From: Paramacrobiotus metropolitanus
Lineage: Eukaryota > Tardigrada > Eutardigrada > Parachela > Macrobiotidae
Direction: 5' to 3'
NCBI RefSeq assembly: GCF_019649055.1
Contig: NW_026570274.1
Location: forward strand, 620,001-684,000
Length of the DNA stretch: 64,000 bases
A program made the translations under genes and the position numbers. Of the stretch, positions 40,712 to 51,335 are shown piece by piece. The notes under the pieces were generated by a model that saw only the letters and a program-made list of their open reading frames with translations, was not told the DNA's origin and searched no databases. The stretch's first letter is position 1, and each line of letters starts with the position of its first letter.

Positions 40712-42001
40712 TGTTGTCGAATCAGGTCGGCTCTGGTGGAGCCTTAAAGGTTTTATTAGTTAAAAAGAGAAAATCGAACAATCCTCTGTGTGAGGATGTT
40801 CGATGAAATCAGGAACGTCTTTTGGTTCAGGAACTTCCGAGTGTCGGGAACGTCCGGTGAGATGTTGTTGTTGTTGTTGATGTGTCTGTTGGTGACTCAG
40901 TACACAGGGTTAATATGCAGTACGATGGTACAGTACAGTACGTTATAGTAGTACGGTATAGTACGTCCTATACTACTGTGCTGACCAGTATGACGTAACA
41001 GGTTAAGTGGTCTTGCACTTCTGCCTACGTCACAGAATGCGAGCCGCGTGCAAAATTTACAAAAAACGATGAATCACGCCTATGTTAGGCTATGGGAACT
41101 TTCCCCTGCACTCTGATTGGCTGCTTCTTAAGTACTGATAAGCGGTCGTTATGACGTCACAAGGAAGTTCGAGAATTTTCGCGCTATTTCCCGCGAGAAA
41201 AACAAATTATTTTTGCTCGGCTAGAAAGTTTATCTAGTCGGATTTTTGAGTTTTTAACCGTTAGAAATTAGTTTTATTAATTAAGAAAATTTTCTGGTGG
41301 TCGAAACACCGTTAGAAATCAAAAACAAGAGAGTTTCCGACCTGTTGCCGGTTAGCCTTTGTCTAACTGTCTAGACAGGTTCGTTGACCTAGCAGGTCGG
41401 TTCTCGACCAAAAGCAAAATTCCGAGTCGGTTTCTCCGTCAGAAATTACTTTTTAACCGTTAAAAAGTTAAATTTTACGGATAGAAATCGTTTTCTACCG
41501 TTAGAAAATGAAATGCCGACCTAGTTGCGGCTAAAATCGACCTAGAACCGTTACTTTACCGGTGTCGGTGTCGATGTCGGTTCCGCTCGATTTCCTCCGT
41601 CCGAGGTCGGAAATCCGTCGTTTCCGAATGAAATTCCGCCGTTAAAGTTGCGGGTCGGTGTTCAAACCGATGGTCCCCGTATTATTGGAGTAATCCGTTC
41701 GCGCTGCAGACTCTCGTTCGAGTCTGATCCGTCAGTTGGGAGAAGAAAGTGTCCGTGCTGTTGCGAATGTGCTCTTCAGTGTGGAAGAGACAGAGAAACT
41801 GTGCTCACCAGCTGGGTGAGAATCACTTCAGTGATCCTCGTTTTCCTCAGCTGTGAGACGGCAAGATCAGTCCGATCAAAGTCAGGGCAGAGATTACTTC
41901 AGTAATCGATCTGACAGTGACTTTCAGGTTCCTCACGAGTTCTCCGTAAATGAAGCCTTCACCGTCTCCTCAAAGGTTCCGTAGGAAGGAAAACCAGAAA
42001 A
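40712..42001 (-). other. Retroelement leader between primer site and ORF1
   Basis: About 1.3 kb without a long frame. It contains a hairpin at 40774-40803 (arms around TCGAAC/ATCCTC, loop TGTGT), a GTAC/AGTAGT-rich self-complementary stretch at about 40917-40985, and repeated copies of a word close to CCGTTAGAAATC at about 41260-41520. Such leaders usually carry packaging and dimerisation signals; here that is inference from position. Confidence 0.5.
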
Positions 42002-42014
42002 GATGCTGCTACCA
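42002..42014 (-). other. Putative primer binding site
   Basis: Directly downstream of the 5' LTR in the sense direction the sequence is TGGTAGCAGCATC. TGG is the expected complement of a tRNA 3' CCA, and the first nine bases pair with the 3' end of initiator methionine tRNA (known to end CTGCTACCA in many eukaryotes). The match does not extend beyond nine bases, so the primer is only a suggestion. Confidence 0.5.
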
Positions 42015-42453
42015 TGTAACAGATGTGCACGAGGAGATCACGAGTGATCCTTTATTGACAAATAAAGGGGGAACAATACTGCGTATAGCAGGAAAGCAAG
42101 AACAATAGCAGTGATGGCTAAAATAGCAAGTGTGTGCCAAGAGGGTTCTTGAGCGTCTTCCAAGTCGTGAAAGAAGCCACCCGCGGCAAGCACGTGCTGT
42201 GTGCCATCAGCTGTGTGATGATGCGCAGACTGGACTCTATCCAACGCGAGCGTATGAACGCTGAGTCATACTGCGAAAGAGGAACGAGAGAGCCAGTGTG
42301 GCTCAGTGTATGCGCTGCGTATATCCGCTTCAGCGGATGAGTGCAGTGCAGCAGCACACGTACGTACAGCGGGAGAGGTGGTAACGGCAAGCAATGGTGC
42401 AAGTACGTCCTGTGTGGACCGTACGCACCAGGCGCAGTCGTACGCCTCTGACA
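42015..42453 (-). repeat. 5' LTR (right copy) of the giant retrotransposon
   Basis: 439 bp, same orientation as the left copy and identical except C at 42049. In the sense direction it holds GATATACG (TATA-like) in the first half, the splice acceptor at 42272-42271, and the AATAAA at 42056-42051. The right edge CA is followed by CCTG (42454-42457). Confidence 0.93.
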
Positions 42454-42457
42454 CCTG
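42454..42457. repeat. Target site duplication, right copy (CCTG)
   Basis: Matches 12019-12022 and directly follows the CA end of the right LTR. Confidence 0.75.
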
Positions 42458-43472
42458 GTTTCTGGGTCTGCAAATTGATTTTATATGGAATGAAAAGGAA
42501 GTAGACCTTAGTTATTGTACGGAACGGCTTCTAACGGAAAAGCAGACTATGATACTGAGCGGTTTAACTTTAATCATCTATTTAATGAGCCCGCCCGACT
42601 GGAAACAACAAGCTGACTCTTTAATTTTTAGTTGCGGTCTCAGGATTATTAATTGCGGTATCTTAGTCGACTAGAAATTGCTTGCACAATATGTTATTAC
42701 GCTAGTACGTACTAATAAAAGCCCTCGTTGTACCTACTAATAAAATGCAAATACTTCATAATTAGCTGGGTTAACAGGGGAATGATTGAGCCCAGCACTG
42801 GGTAAAGCAGCCTTCGGCGAATGTTGCTGGCTACAAATTTTGTACTTGATGCAAACTAATGGCGAGATGGAGAAACCGAGGTTTCTTTCTTTATCAATCA
42901 TTCTATGCTCGTAGGTTTAGGTCTGATGCTTAAACCTCAATAAACCAGCCACAGCAAATCCGTACCAGAAAATCATCCCCTCCATGTTGACCATTCTTGT
43001 ACTGAGTTTTCAATTTCCTTTTAAATTCGCATCATTACAGATACGGAGTTACCCCTTAATTTGCCTGAATTTTAAGCAGTTCAAATTTATGAATTCTCTT
43101 TTAAGTATTGTTGCACTGGCCGGCGATCTATAGCCTGACAGCATGAAAAGGTCTTCACTGTAGATTGACCCAGCAAAGTTTCAGTGCTGACCAAATCGAA
43201 GTACAAAGAACCGTCTTCGTAGCCAGTATTAAACATTGAAGTTAAAATACGTTCCAAGACTTATCAATCATACAGAGCCTTCCGAATGAGTAAGTATTTC
43301 TGTCGACTCAGATTGCACGTATTTTAGGCCATGTTTAATAGGTTTTTAAACTGCCTAAATAACAATGCTACACCGCATCGTTCATAGTTCACAACAGTAG
43401 TTCGTTCATAGTACTGATCTATGGACAAAAATCACCATAACACAGTTACGCTTTGGGTTTTTCTACAGTAGT
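42458..43472. other. Intergenic flank, no gene recognised
   Basis: About 1 kb of A/T-rich sequence between the retroelement and the stop of GPCR copy 3. It should contain the 3' UTR of that gene. The hairpin words of the element stop abruptly at the LTR edge. Confidence 0.4.
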
Positions 43473-44471
43473 TCATTTGCATAGGCTGCGGAAAACATCT
43501 ACCGTTGCACGCCGCAGATCTGGTAGCGCAACCATGAATAACAATGGATCAAAGATGGTTTGCACCAGCTTTAAATTATTACCAAGTCGGAACACTAACT
43601 CGGCGTTTACATAACGAATCAGCAAGTAGAACATATTATTTGGTGTCCAAAAGAGAAACACGCTCCAGGTCAAAAGCGTCAGCATAAGAAACGACTTGGA
43701 AGTCGTTTTCATTCTATCGCGCTCTACCAACCGCGCACCGCTTTTGGCTTGCGTGGAGATATCACCGGAAGCCGTAGCCATTGGTTGATTGGAATCTTGA
43801 ATTTTCCGTCGATATCGCAGTCGTCGCATGACAAAAAACGGATACGACGCGATTATTACGCATTCCGGAATAATAAAGAATATAGTCGTGACAATGCTGA
43901 TCCATGTGGTTATTGGTGGGAAATAACTCAGGTCACACCGCTGGTTCAGCCGATCCGAGCGATAAAACAGTCCATCCAGGGTGATTCCCGGCAACGCGCA
44001 AATGTTAATCATGAAGAACGCAGCAGCACAAATTAAGACGGCCATTTTGTGCGAGTGATGACGCCTGTAATGTACCGGCCAAGCGATTGCCCAGCCGCGG
44101 TTCAGGCTGATCAGGAGATGAGTGACACTAGGCGCTGCAGCGATCACCAACTGAAAATATAAGTAAATAGTGCACAGGATAGATTCATAGGAGAACGGCA
44201 TGACGTCTTTGAGCATTAAGGGAACCGAGCTTAAAGAAATTGCTTGCGCAATATTTGAAAGCAGTAGGACAATAATGTATACCCCAAACGGCGTCCGCAG
44301 GGTTTGCTTGATGCGGTAAATATGGAGGAGAAAAGAGTTGGTGATGCAAACCAGGCCTGAAAGGGCGCAGGTCAATGTATGCGCGGATGTCCAGTGTTCA
44401 GAAAGGAGAAACCGTATTGTAATCATGTTGGAATTCGATGGCACTGACGTGTTGTTGGCGCTAGCCGTCAT
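43473..44471 (-). CDS. Rhodopsin-class GPCR, orphan, single exon (family A, copy 3)
   Basis: Open frame of 332 codons from ATG 44471, intronless. It is closely similar along its whole length to the copies at 6035 and 10625: N-terminal N-glycosylation sites (NNT), EHWTSAHTLTC, TPFGVYIIVLL, NRGWAIAWP for the TM3 end, HHSHKMAVLIC, CDLSYFPPITTW, RDRMKTTSKSF before TM6, FWTPNN and DPLLFMVALPDLR. The short tail ends FRSLCK. The giant retroelement separates it from copies 1 and 2, which otherwise lie in the same orientation, so it is part of the same tandem expansion. Ligand unknown. Confidence 0.87.
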   Translation of the reverse strand: MTASANNTSVPSNSNMITIRFLLSEHWTSAHTLTCALSGLVCITNSFLLHIYRIKQTLRTPFGVYIIVLLLSNIAQAISLSSVPLMLKDVMPFSYESILCTIYLYFQLVIAAAPSVTHLLISLNRGWAIAWPVHYRRHHSHKMAVLICAAAFFMINICALPGITLDGLFYRSDRLNQRCDLSYFPPITTWISIVTTIFFIIPECVIIASYPFFVMRRLRYRRKIQDSNQPMATASGDISTQAKSGARLVERDRMKTTSKSFLMLTLLTWSVFLFWTPNNMFYLLIRYVNAELVFRLGNNLKLVQTIFDPLLFMVALPDLRRATVDVFRSLCK

Positions 44472-46111
44472 TTTCCCGTGCTCACTTCGAAAGGAATCAC
44501 AAAGTAAAATGACTTTTCCATTGCCAGGACGGCAAATCTTTGCTCAAGAAACGTATTTTACAAAGACATATCCATGTCTTTGTAAATTACGGGGATATAA
44601 CACAGATACATTTAACGTAAATCCGCTAGCCCTAATGAGAGCCTGTGGAAAATCCGGGAAGCATTTCCTGATGGTTGCCTTCTAATAAGTACCATGATTT
44701 TCGATGGATCAAACAGGGTTGGAAATCCGTATTGCGCGAAGCTTTTGATGAGAAAGGCAACAAGAGGTTTTAATGAGGCCACTGGGACAAAAACAGCAAG
44801 CGGAAACAACATGCACACACTTTACTCCTAGCTGGCGCCTCGGGTTTCGGAACCCGGATCATTACAAACAACGTTCGAGATATACAGTACTTATTAAAAT
44901 GCTACTAGCTGTATTACCATATCCTTTGTTAAACGGGATCCCCGATGATCGGTCTTCGGTTTGCAACTAAAGAACTGCGGTATGTTCACTTGGTACCTAA
45001 TTAATACCTATGCAATGCGCAATACAGTTCATGCACGGTATCTGTACTTCGTAGCAGTCACAAGCCAAGGGTTGCGGAAGAAAGAGTAATTTGTTTACCC
45101 CGGCGACAAAGTCAAGTAAAAGCATCATTCACCACATTATCCTTAGCCTGTGGAAAAGGATTTCCTGAGACTGCATCCTGCTCGAAAATTAGCAGTGCGC
45201 AAATGCCACCTGTCAATCTGACACTGTGACATGCGTCGTTCTTCGCATGAAGGAGCGAGACATTTTTTCAGTAACTGTGCTAATTAACAGCACAGGGGTT
45301 TTCCACAGGATGATGTTACTTCCGTTGGTATGTTTTACTCGCATTTTTGGTACGCGGGATATCGCTTTGGTGGGAGCATATGTTTTGGAAATTTCGCCAT
45401 GTAGTGCATATTGAACGCCGGCATTTGCATTACACACAGTGTACAATATGCGCAACACTGCCGTAACAATTATTACTGTACCTGTAGGTTCTTGTACATG
45501 CGGTGTTGGAACGTTAATAAAATCTACTGTACCGCTGTCATCTCGTGTCATTTGTGTTATTTGAATCACTATGAACAAGTCACTATGAGGACTTTATAAA
45601 ATGTAAGTAAAAATGGGCAACAACGCACAAAATGCAAATGCGGAGCGGTGCGAAAGCGCTTCTCCACGGTGATTTACAGCGTGCAAATACTCGTACGGAA
45701 GACGAACCTCAGTGAATATTATATTAATTATGTCGTTGCTCTTGCCGGTACCCGCATTCGGTTTCACCGATAAGGTAAAACTGCTGTGCGTATAATTAGA
45801 CAGTTTAAGGCCAGCACAATGTAATGGAGCCTTCGGTGAACTTTGTTTGCTAGTCACTACAAATGCTCGACAATCAGGAACAATCACGTTTTCATTACAA
45901 TCTTATCTACACATACAAACCAACCATGTTGCGATATGACCATGCATTGTCATCCGCAGTGGTTGATATCGAGCTCGTACCAAAGAAACACTCATCCTGT
46001 TGGCCAGTTGTGTCTTCTGTGTTTGATTTCTATTTCCGTTTGCATCAGTTAGTTACACCATAGCACAACCACTTAGCCAGACTTGATACTTTGATCGACA
46101 TTCGATTGGGA
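44472..46111. other. Intergenic, promoter side of GPCR copy 3 and of the guanylate cyclase
   Basis: About 1.6 kb between divergent genes. A 13-bp perfect hairpin lies at 44557-44586. Short frames (for example 45213-45578) have no domain features. No repeat or RNA gene seen. Confidence 0.4.
44557..44586. repeat. 13-bp perfect hairpin upstream of GPCR copy 3
   Basis: TTTACAAAGACAT at 44557-44569, loop ATCC, then the exact complement at 44574-44586. It lies about 90 bp upstream of the start codon, so it is in the promoter or 5' UTR of that gene. Confidence 0.7.
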
Positions 46112-49100
46112 ATGGCCTTGGCATACTTCCTCTGTGCTGCTTTAATCACTAACTTCCTCTGTGCTGCTTTAATCACTAGTGTCATCAGCGAATCTGTAGA
46201 AATTGTAGTAAAAAATGAGACCAGTCCAGGTGACCGCCTGGTGGAGATTATTAACACGATGCGGCGGGACCGCACCATGGGCTATCATCCCGACTGGAAT
46301 GCCTTCGGGACATACTTCATCGCCGCCATCTTCCCAAATCACACCAACGAAATGTACTTTGACCTGCAGAATCAACAGTGTTTTCTAGAGTTAGGGATTA
46401 TGCAGGTGAATAAAGAAATTTCAGAACAGTGGGCGACCAGAGGTGGCCTTATCAACCGCACCAGACCGGTGCGCTTGGAACTGGAGATGCTGGATCACAA
46501 TGGGATTAGTTCGTGCAAGGAGATGGAAAACCGGGTGGCGTTCAAGGCGTCAAATTATATGAAGAAGAGACTTGAAAGGAGGGATGTTGTCGCCTGGGTC
46601 GGACCGGGGTGTAGTGCAGGGGCACAACAACTGGGGCATCTGTTACGGGGTATGACATTGCTGTTGATGTTTGTAAATAGTTCTTGGGAAATTCCGATAT
46701 GCTAATAAATACGGTGCAACGCTTCTAGGATTTGGGTTATCGTGATTACATAAACTGATGGTCATTGATAAGCGAAATTTCTAACTGTTTTCACGAAATA
46801 CAGTATACGAACTACGAAGCAAGCCAAATAAATAATGAAATATTTTTAAAATCGCCAGCTTTCAAAGCTCTGGAAGAGAGCGAAAAACAACCGCGACTTT
46901 CAAAATATTGCTCATAAAAATCATGATGTGCGTACATCTGCGCATTACATGTGCAGATTACATGTACTCTGTACATCTGTTAGATGTAATAATTCTACCA
47001 ACAACGTTATACTTGTGTTCATTTGTTACAGTAATTTTTCAGATTCGAGAGTGAACTTTTAATTACGGCTTTTTGTAGAGTGGAATATTGCCTGGTTGGA
47101 AGGTTCTGCCGTATCGACCAAACTGGATGACAACGATGTTTACCCAACTTTGATCCGCACTGGGTGGACAATGACCCGCATGGCGGAGTTTGTCCAGAAG
47201 ATCTTCGAGGAGTTCGCCTGGTCTAATTTTGCTTTGATTTATGACGATGAAGATCCCATCTGGAGTATTTTCGGCCAAGGCATCTCAGACTATTTCAAGG
47301 ATCATAAAATCGAGGAGGACGGCATTTTTACGGCCCGGTACAGCTTCGTGCAGTATTTGGTTCCGGCGGAGGGAACACTGGACGACCTCTCCGAGTCATA
47401 TAAGACGACTTTTGATGCCATTAAACGACATACAAGGGGTAATAATATTCTTTCCTTCGGCGATCGTTGCTCAACGTTGATTGTCTCTTTGCAGTTGTTT
47501 TGTTTACGGGATCCGCAAGAGCCACGAAGATTTTCCTCGTAAGTTGGCAAATACAGTACATAATATTTTTCAGCTGATTAGTAATTTTCATATGCTGCAG
47601 ATGGTCGCAAGCAATTTAGGATTCATTTCGGATGAATGGGTAAGTTTTTAGACTGGCAGCTTTTCGTGATTACCACATTTATCTTATACCGTTCACAATT
47701 TATGCTGTAGACATACCTAATACCGGATATTAGTCACCAGAAAGATCCAATCATTGGTTCGCCGCTAACAGGTGCAGATAAAGAAAAGCTTGGTCATTCC
47801 TCACACGAGGAGCACGAAAAGGTATCAAACCATATATATTTGGCTCCTCATTCCATATTCAGATAACTGAATTTAATCGTAAATAGTCTTCTGTTGCTTA
47901 TCGGAGTATTTTAAATTCATCCTTGCAGTTCCTACATGAAGCCTTTACGCGGACGCTTGTAGTTTCCTTTCGCGATTTTGATAACGATGTGCTTTTCAAT
48001 CCTACGTACGCCTTATCGCTGTGTGATGGTGAATGCCCGGAAGGGATGATCGAAGCCTGTACTTATTCAACGGGGCAAACCAGCCAGAGTAATCAAGCGG
48101 TTAGTGGGCCTTGCATACGCTTGCATCGCATGGAAAGAATTTCCCCAGGTTCAATAATATTTCTTTTTGTAATTTTAGCAGGTATCTGTATCATGGAGCT
48201 CGCTGCATTATTACTTGGCTATCAGAATTTTTGGCCAAGTATTCAAAGAGTCAATTATTAACGGACGCCCGGAGGTGAACGGGGATAAAATCGTGGAGCG
48301 CATAAAAAACCGAACGTTTCATTTTGAGGACTTCGAAGGCTGTAATACAACGGTGAACGAATGCGGTGACGTTGTGGGTGACTATGTACTGAAGGTGTAC
48401 AACGAAGACGACCACAAATTTCGGGTACTAAAAATACTTCCTAATGCGCGTCTCACGTGTACTTAATAAACCGATCTGGTTAATAGGTAATGTTTGCCTA
48501 CTCTTCGGCGGATACTGAGCTGCAGCGAGTCACTAATCAGATACTATGGATTCCGGCAACAAACAAACCACGCTGTGGATATTTGAACGAAGATTGTCTG
48601 AGTACGGAAAGATCATTAATAATTTTTATAGATGCTGCTACGTCGATTACTGCTAATTTCAACACACACTGTATGCATAAAAGTATTTTATACTTGTTTT
48701 GTAGGCGACTGGGTTGTGGCAATTATTATCAGTTTATGCATCCTGTTTACTATGGCGGTGTTATGCCTGATTGTTTACCAACGAACCAGGTTTGTCTTGC
48801 TGGTATAATGCGCAAAGGTCACGACTTTCTGCGTACATTAGCTTTCTGTTGCAGTAAAAAGCGGCTGGCCGATACCATCCGTATGAACGAAAAATGGTGG
48901 GAAATCAGATACGAGGATCTGACCTTTCAAGGTCCGACCAAATGCTCATTCCCGCAGCGAATGGAACGATGTCGCCGGGAGAAAAAGATCAGCGACTCAA
49001 CGGACATGGACCGGTCGAACATTTGCACCAAGCCAAAAGTACTTACCAGAGTTTCGAGTTCTTTCCAGTCAAGCTGAAACGCTTTTCACATTTAGGCAAA

Positions 49101-51335
49101 GTTATCTTTCCTGAAAACGGTGCAGCATGGAAATCTCCATGGAACGCCCGTCTGTGTGCGGTTCGTCCGGAAAGAGATCTGCGTGGTTTCTCTGCGGCAC
49201 GCCTTAAGAAATGTAAGATATCAACTGCGTTGGTAGGCTCATACCTAAGACAGCATGTTGCTATAAATGTTGCTATAAATTTCAGTCAGCATGTTGCTAT
49301 AAATTTCAGATAAGAGATTTAAGTCACGAAAACTTAGTGAGGATTATCGGCTTGTGTATTGATCCTCCGTTTCAAGCCATTGTCACCGAATACTGCAGTC
49401 GCGGCGAATTGCCATCTTTGCTCTTAAACGACAATATTCAGTTGGAATGGACATTCCGGTACTCGTTGATTGCTGACTTGTTGGAGGTGTGTTACGGATG
49501 CAATTAACGATCAACTTCTACATGCGTAAAAACCGTTTTTATTTGAATTTTTAGGGATTAACGTTTATTCACAAGTCGGCGTTCGAGTACCACGGAATGC
49601 TGACCAGTTGGCGCTGTATGATTGACAGTCGGTTTTGCTTGAAACTTCGTGACCATACGCTGAAAACGCTGCGTGATGAGGAGACAAATCCCAGCCGATT
49701 GTTGTGGTGCGCTCCAGAAATCTTGAGGGAACAGGAAAAACGCAATTTTTCGTATCAGGAATGGAGAATGGCGGATATCTATGCTTTGGGGATTATTTTA
49801 AAGGAGATTGGAACGCGAACACGGCCCTGGGCACTCGAAGGCGTACCATACGAGCAAGAACCTTGTTGCTCATGTATGTGTAATCAGTAATGAGTTTTTG
49901 TGTTGCTCTGATTAGACCAAGCAAGTTTCTAACCACAAGCACATGTTTCTATTCGCTCGTAGTAACTCTTGTTGTTCGTTGCAGACATTATCCAGCAAGT
50001 GCAGCACTGTGGAATGGCTCCGTACCGACCGGAAATTTACGGACTAAAAAGCAGTTGCGGTGTTCGTGCCATAATTGAGCATTGCTGGCAGGAAAATCCT
50101 AAGGAGCGACCGACCATCGAGCAGGTGGTTGATCAGTTTAAAGTCATTCGAAAGGGCAGTAAAGGCAACATGTTCGATGATTTAATGATGCGGCTGGAAC
50201 GCTATGCTAATCAGTTGGAAGAGCTTGTCGAAGTCCGAACTAAGGAATTCATCGCCCAGAAACAGCGTACGGAAGAACTGCTACATGAACTACTGCCAAG
50301 GTGATTTACAACTGTTTACACCAGGCAACAATGCATCAAAAATTAGTTACGGCTCATTTTGCAACATGTAGATACAGTTGATCGATACAGTCGATTGTTA
50401 ATGAATTGCATAATTTAGGAGCGTTTCCACGCAATTAATAAATGACGGAAAAGTACCACCCGAAGCATACGACTGCGTTACGATCTACTTCAGCGATATT
50501 GTCTCCTTTACTGACCTTTCAGCCGAAAGCTCGCCATTGGAAGTTGTGGAACTTTTAAACAGCCTGTTTGGGATGTTCGACAAGCTCATCAGCCAGTACG
50601 ATGCATATAAGGTACATCCGTACATTCACATTAAAGCGATTACAAACACGCTTCGTAATTACGAAGGATTTACTTTTTCAGGTCGAAACGGTTGGCGATG
50701 CATACATGGTATGTTCTACGAACTGTGCTTTTATGCGCTTACAAACGCATTAGGAAATTTGTGCTTTAACGTTTATGCGTCTCTAGGTAGTTAGCGGCCT
50801 GCCTCACAGAAACCATAACCGGCATGCGGAGCAAATCGCTCGCTTGGCTCTTAACATCCGTGACTCCACCAACACTTTCCGTATACCACATCGACCGCAG
50901 CAGTCCATCCAGCTGCGCATAGGACTGCATTCGGGTCCTTGCATGGCCGGAGTGGTTGGAACACGGATGCCGCGGTATTGTTTGTTTGGAGATACCGTTA
51001 ACACCGCGTCCCGTATGGAAAGCACGGGTCAACGTAAGAGATCACCATAACGTAATTTGTTTTCTGTTTACTCCACCATAATTTTTGTTTGCAGCCGGAA
51101 GAATACAGATGTCTACCGCCACAACAGGCTTCCTGCAAAAATGCAGTAGTCATAAATTTACGATTGAACCCAGAGGTGACATACCTGTGAAGGTACCGCA
51201 GAGGCACAGGCATTGCATATGATTTTGGAAACTTAATCATGCTAACTAATTATTTTACAGGGCAAGGGTATAATGGAGACATTTTGGTTGAAGGGTGTGG
51301 ACAGCGTAGTTGATGAAGGAATTGATAGCAGCTAA
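46112..51335 (+). CDS. Receptor-type guanylate cyclase, 19 exons
   Basis: Exons: 46112-46649, 47079-47438, 47495-47538, 47601-47639, 47711-47821, 47929-48099, 48182-48424, 48487-48601, 48705-48789, 48855-49038, 49096-49212, 49310-49486, 49555-49873, 49985-50300, 50419-50611, 50682-50708, 50787-51033, 51095-51192, 51261-51335; phases all agree, 1152 residues. Order: signal peptide, ligand-binding region ([28 protein letters not shown]), one transmembrane helix in exon 9 ([20 protein letters not shown]), kinase-homology region that lacks the catalytic Asp (HGMLTS instead of HRD; no DFG), linker coiled coil (LLHELLPR) and the cyclase domain. Both metal aspartates ([19 protein letters not shown]) and the guanine-selecting Cys ([17 protein letters not shown]) are present, so it should convert GTP to cGMP at the plasma membrane. 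The donor of exon 13 could also be at 49864. Ligand unknown, probably a peptide. Confidence 0.92.
46125..46178 (+). repeat. 27-bp tandem duplication in the cyclase signal peptide
   Basis: Two perfect adjacent copies, 46125-46151 and 46152-46178, encode YFLCAALIT and NFLCAALIT. The reading frame is kept and the signal peptide is lengthened by nine residues. Confidence 0.9.
49249..49309 (+). repeat. Duplicated 3' splice-site block in the cyclase gene
   Basis: A word around CAGCATGTTGCTATAAATTTCAG is present twice just before exon 12 (with an extra GTTGCTATAAAT in the first copy), giving two AG acceptors 25 bases apart (after 49285 and after 49309). Only the second keeps the frame without extra codons. 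Confidence 0.7.

Larger units (their letters stand above)
12023..42453 (-). mobile_element. Giant Ty3/Gypsy-type LTR retrotransposon (30.4 kb with nested hAT)
   Basis: Two 439-bp direct repeats in the same orientation bound the element. They start TGT and end ACA, differ at one base by my reading (G at 12057, C at 42049), and are flanked by a CCTG duplication. All long coding frames are on the minus strand, so the 5' LTR is the right one (42453-42015) and the 3' LTR is the left one. Order in the sense direction: leader, ORF1, gag, protease-RT-RNase H, ORF4, ORF5 (split by a hAT transposon at 20282-23367), ORF6, 3.3-kb non-coding tail. The RT and RNase H motifs place it with Metaviridae. Length without the hAT and its duplicated target is about 27.3 kb, several times a usual Gypsy element (5-7 kb). 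No integrase is visible. The near-identical LTRs mean a recent insertion. Confidence 0.93.

Noticed and set aside
41648-41905. 85-codon plus-strand frame in the leader
   Set aside because: Opposite to element sense, Arg/Cys-rich, no features.
12023-42453. The two 439-bp repeats as a simple segmental duplication
   Set aside because: TG...CA ends, target duplication, primer site next to one copy and Gag/Pol between them fit LTRs much better.
12023-42453. DIRS-type or tyrosine-recombinase element
   Set aside because: Repeats are direct, full LTRs with a target duplication; no tyrosine recombinase or split repeats seen.
42306-42674. Frame crossing the right LTR edge into flanking DNA
   Set aside because: It spans the insertion junction, so cannot be an evolved gene.
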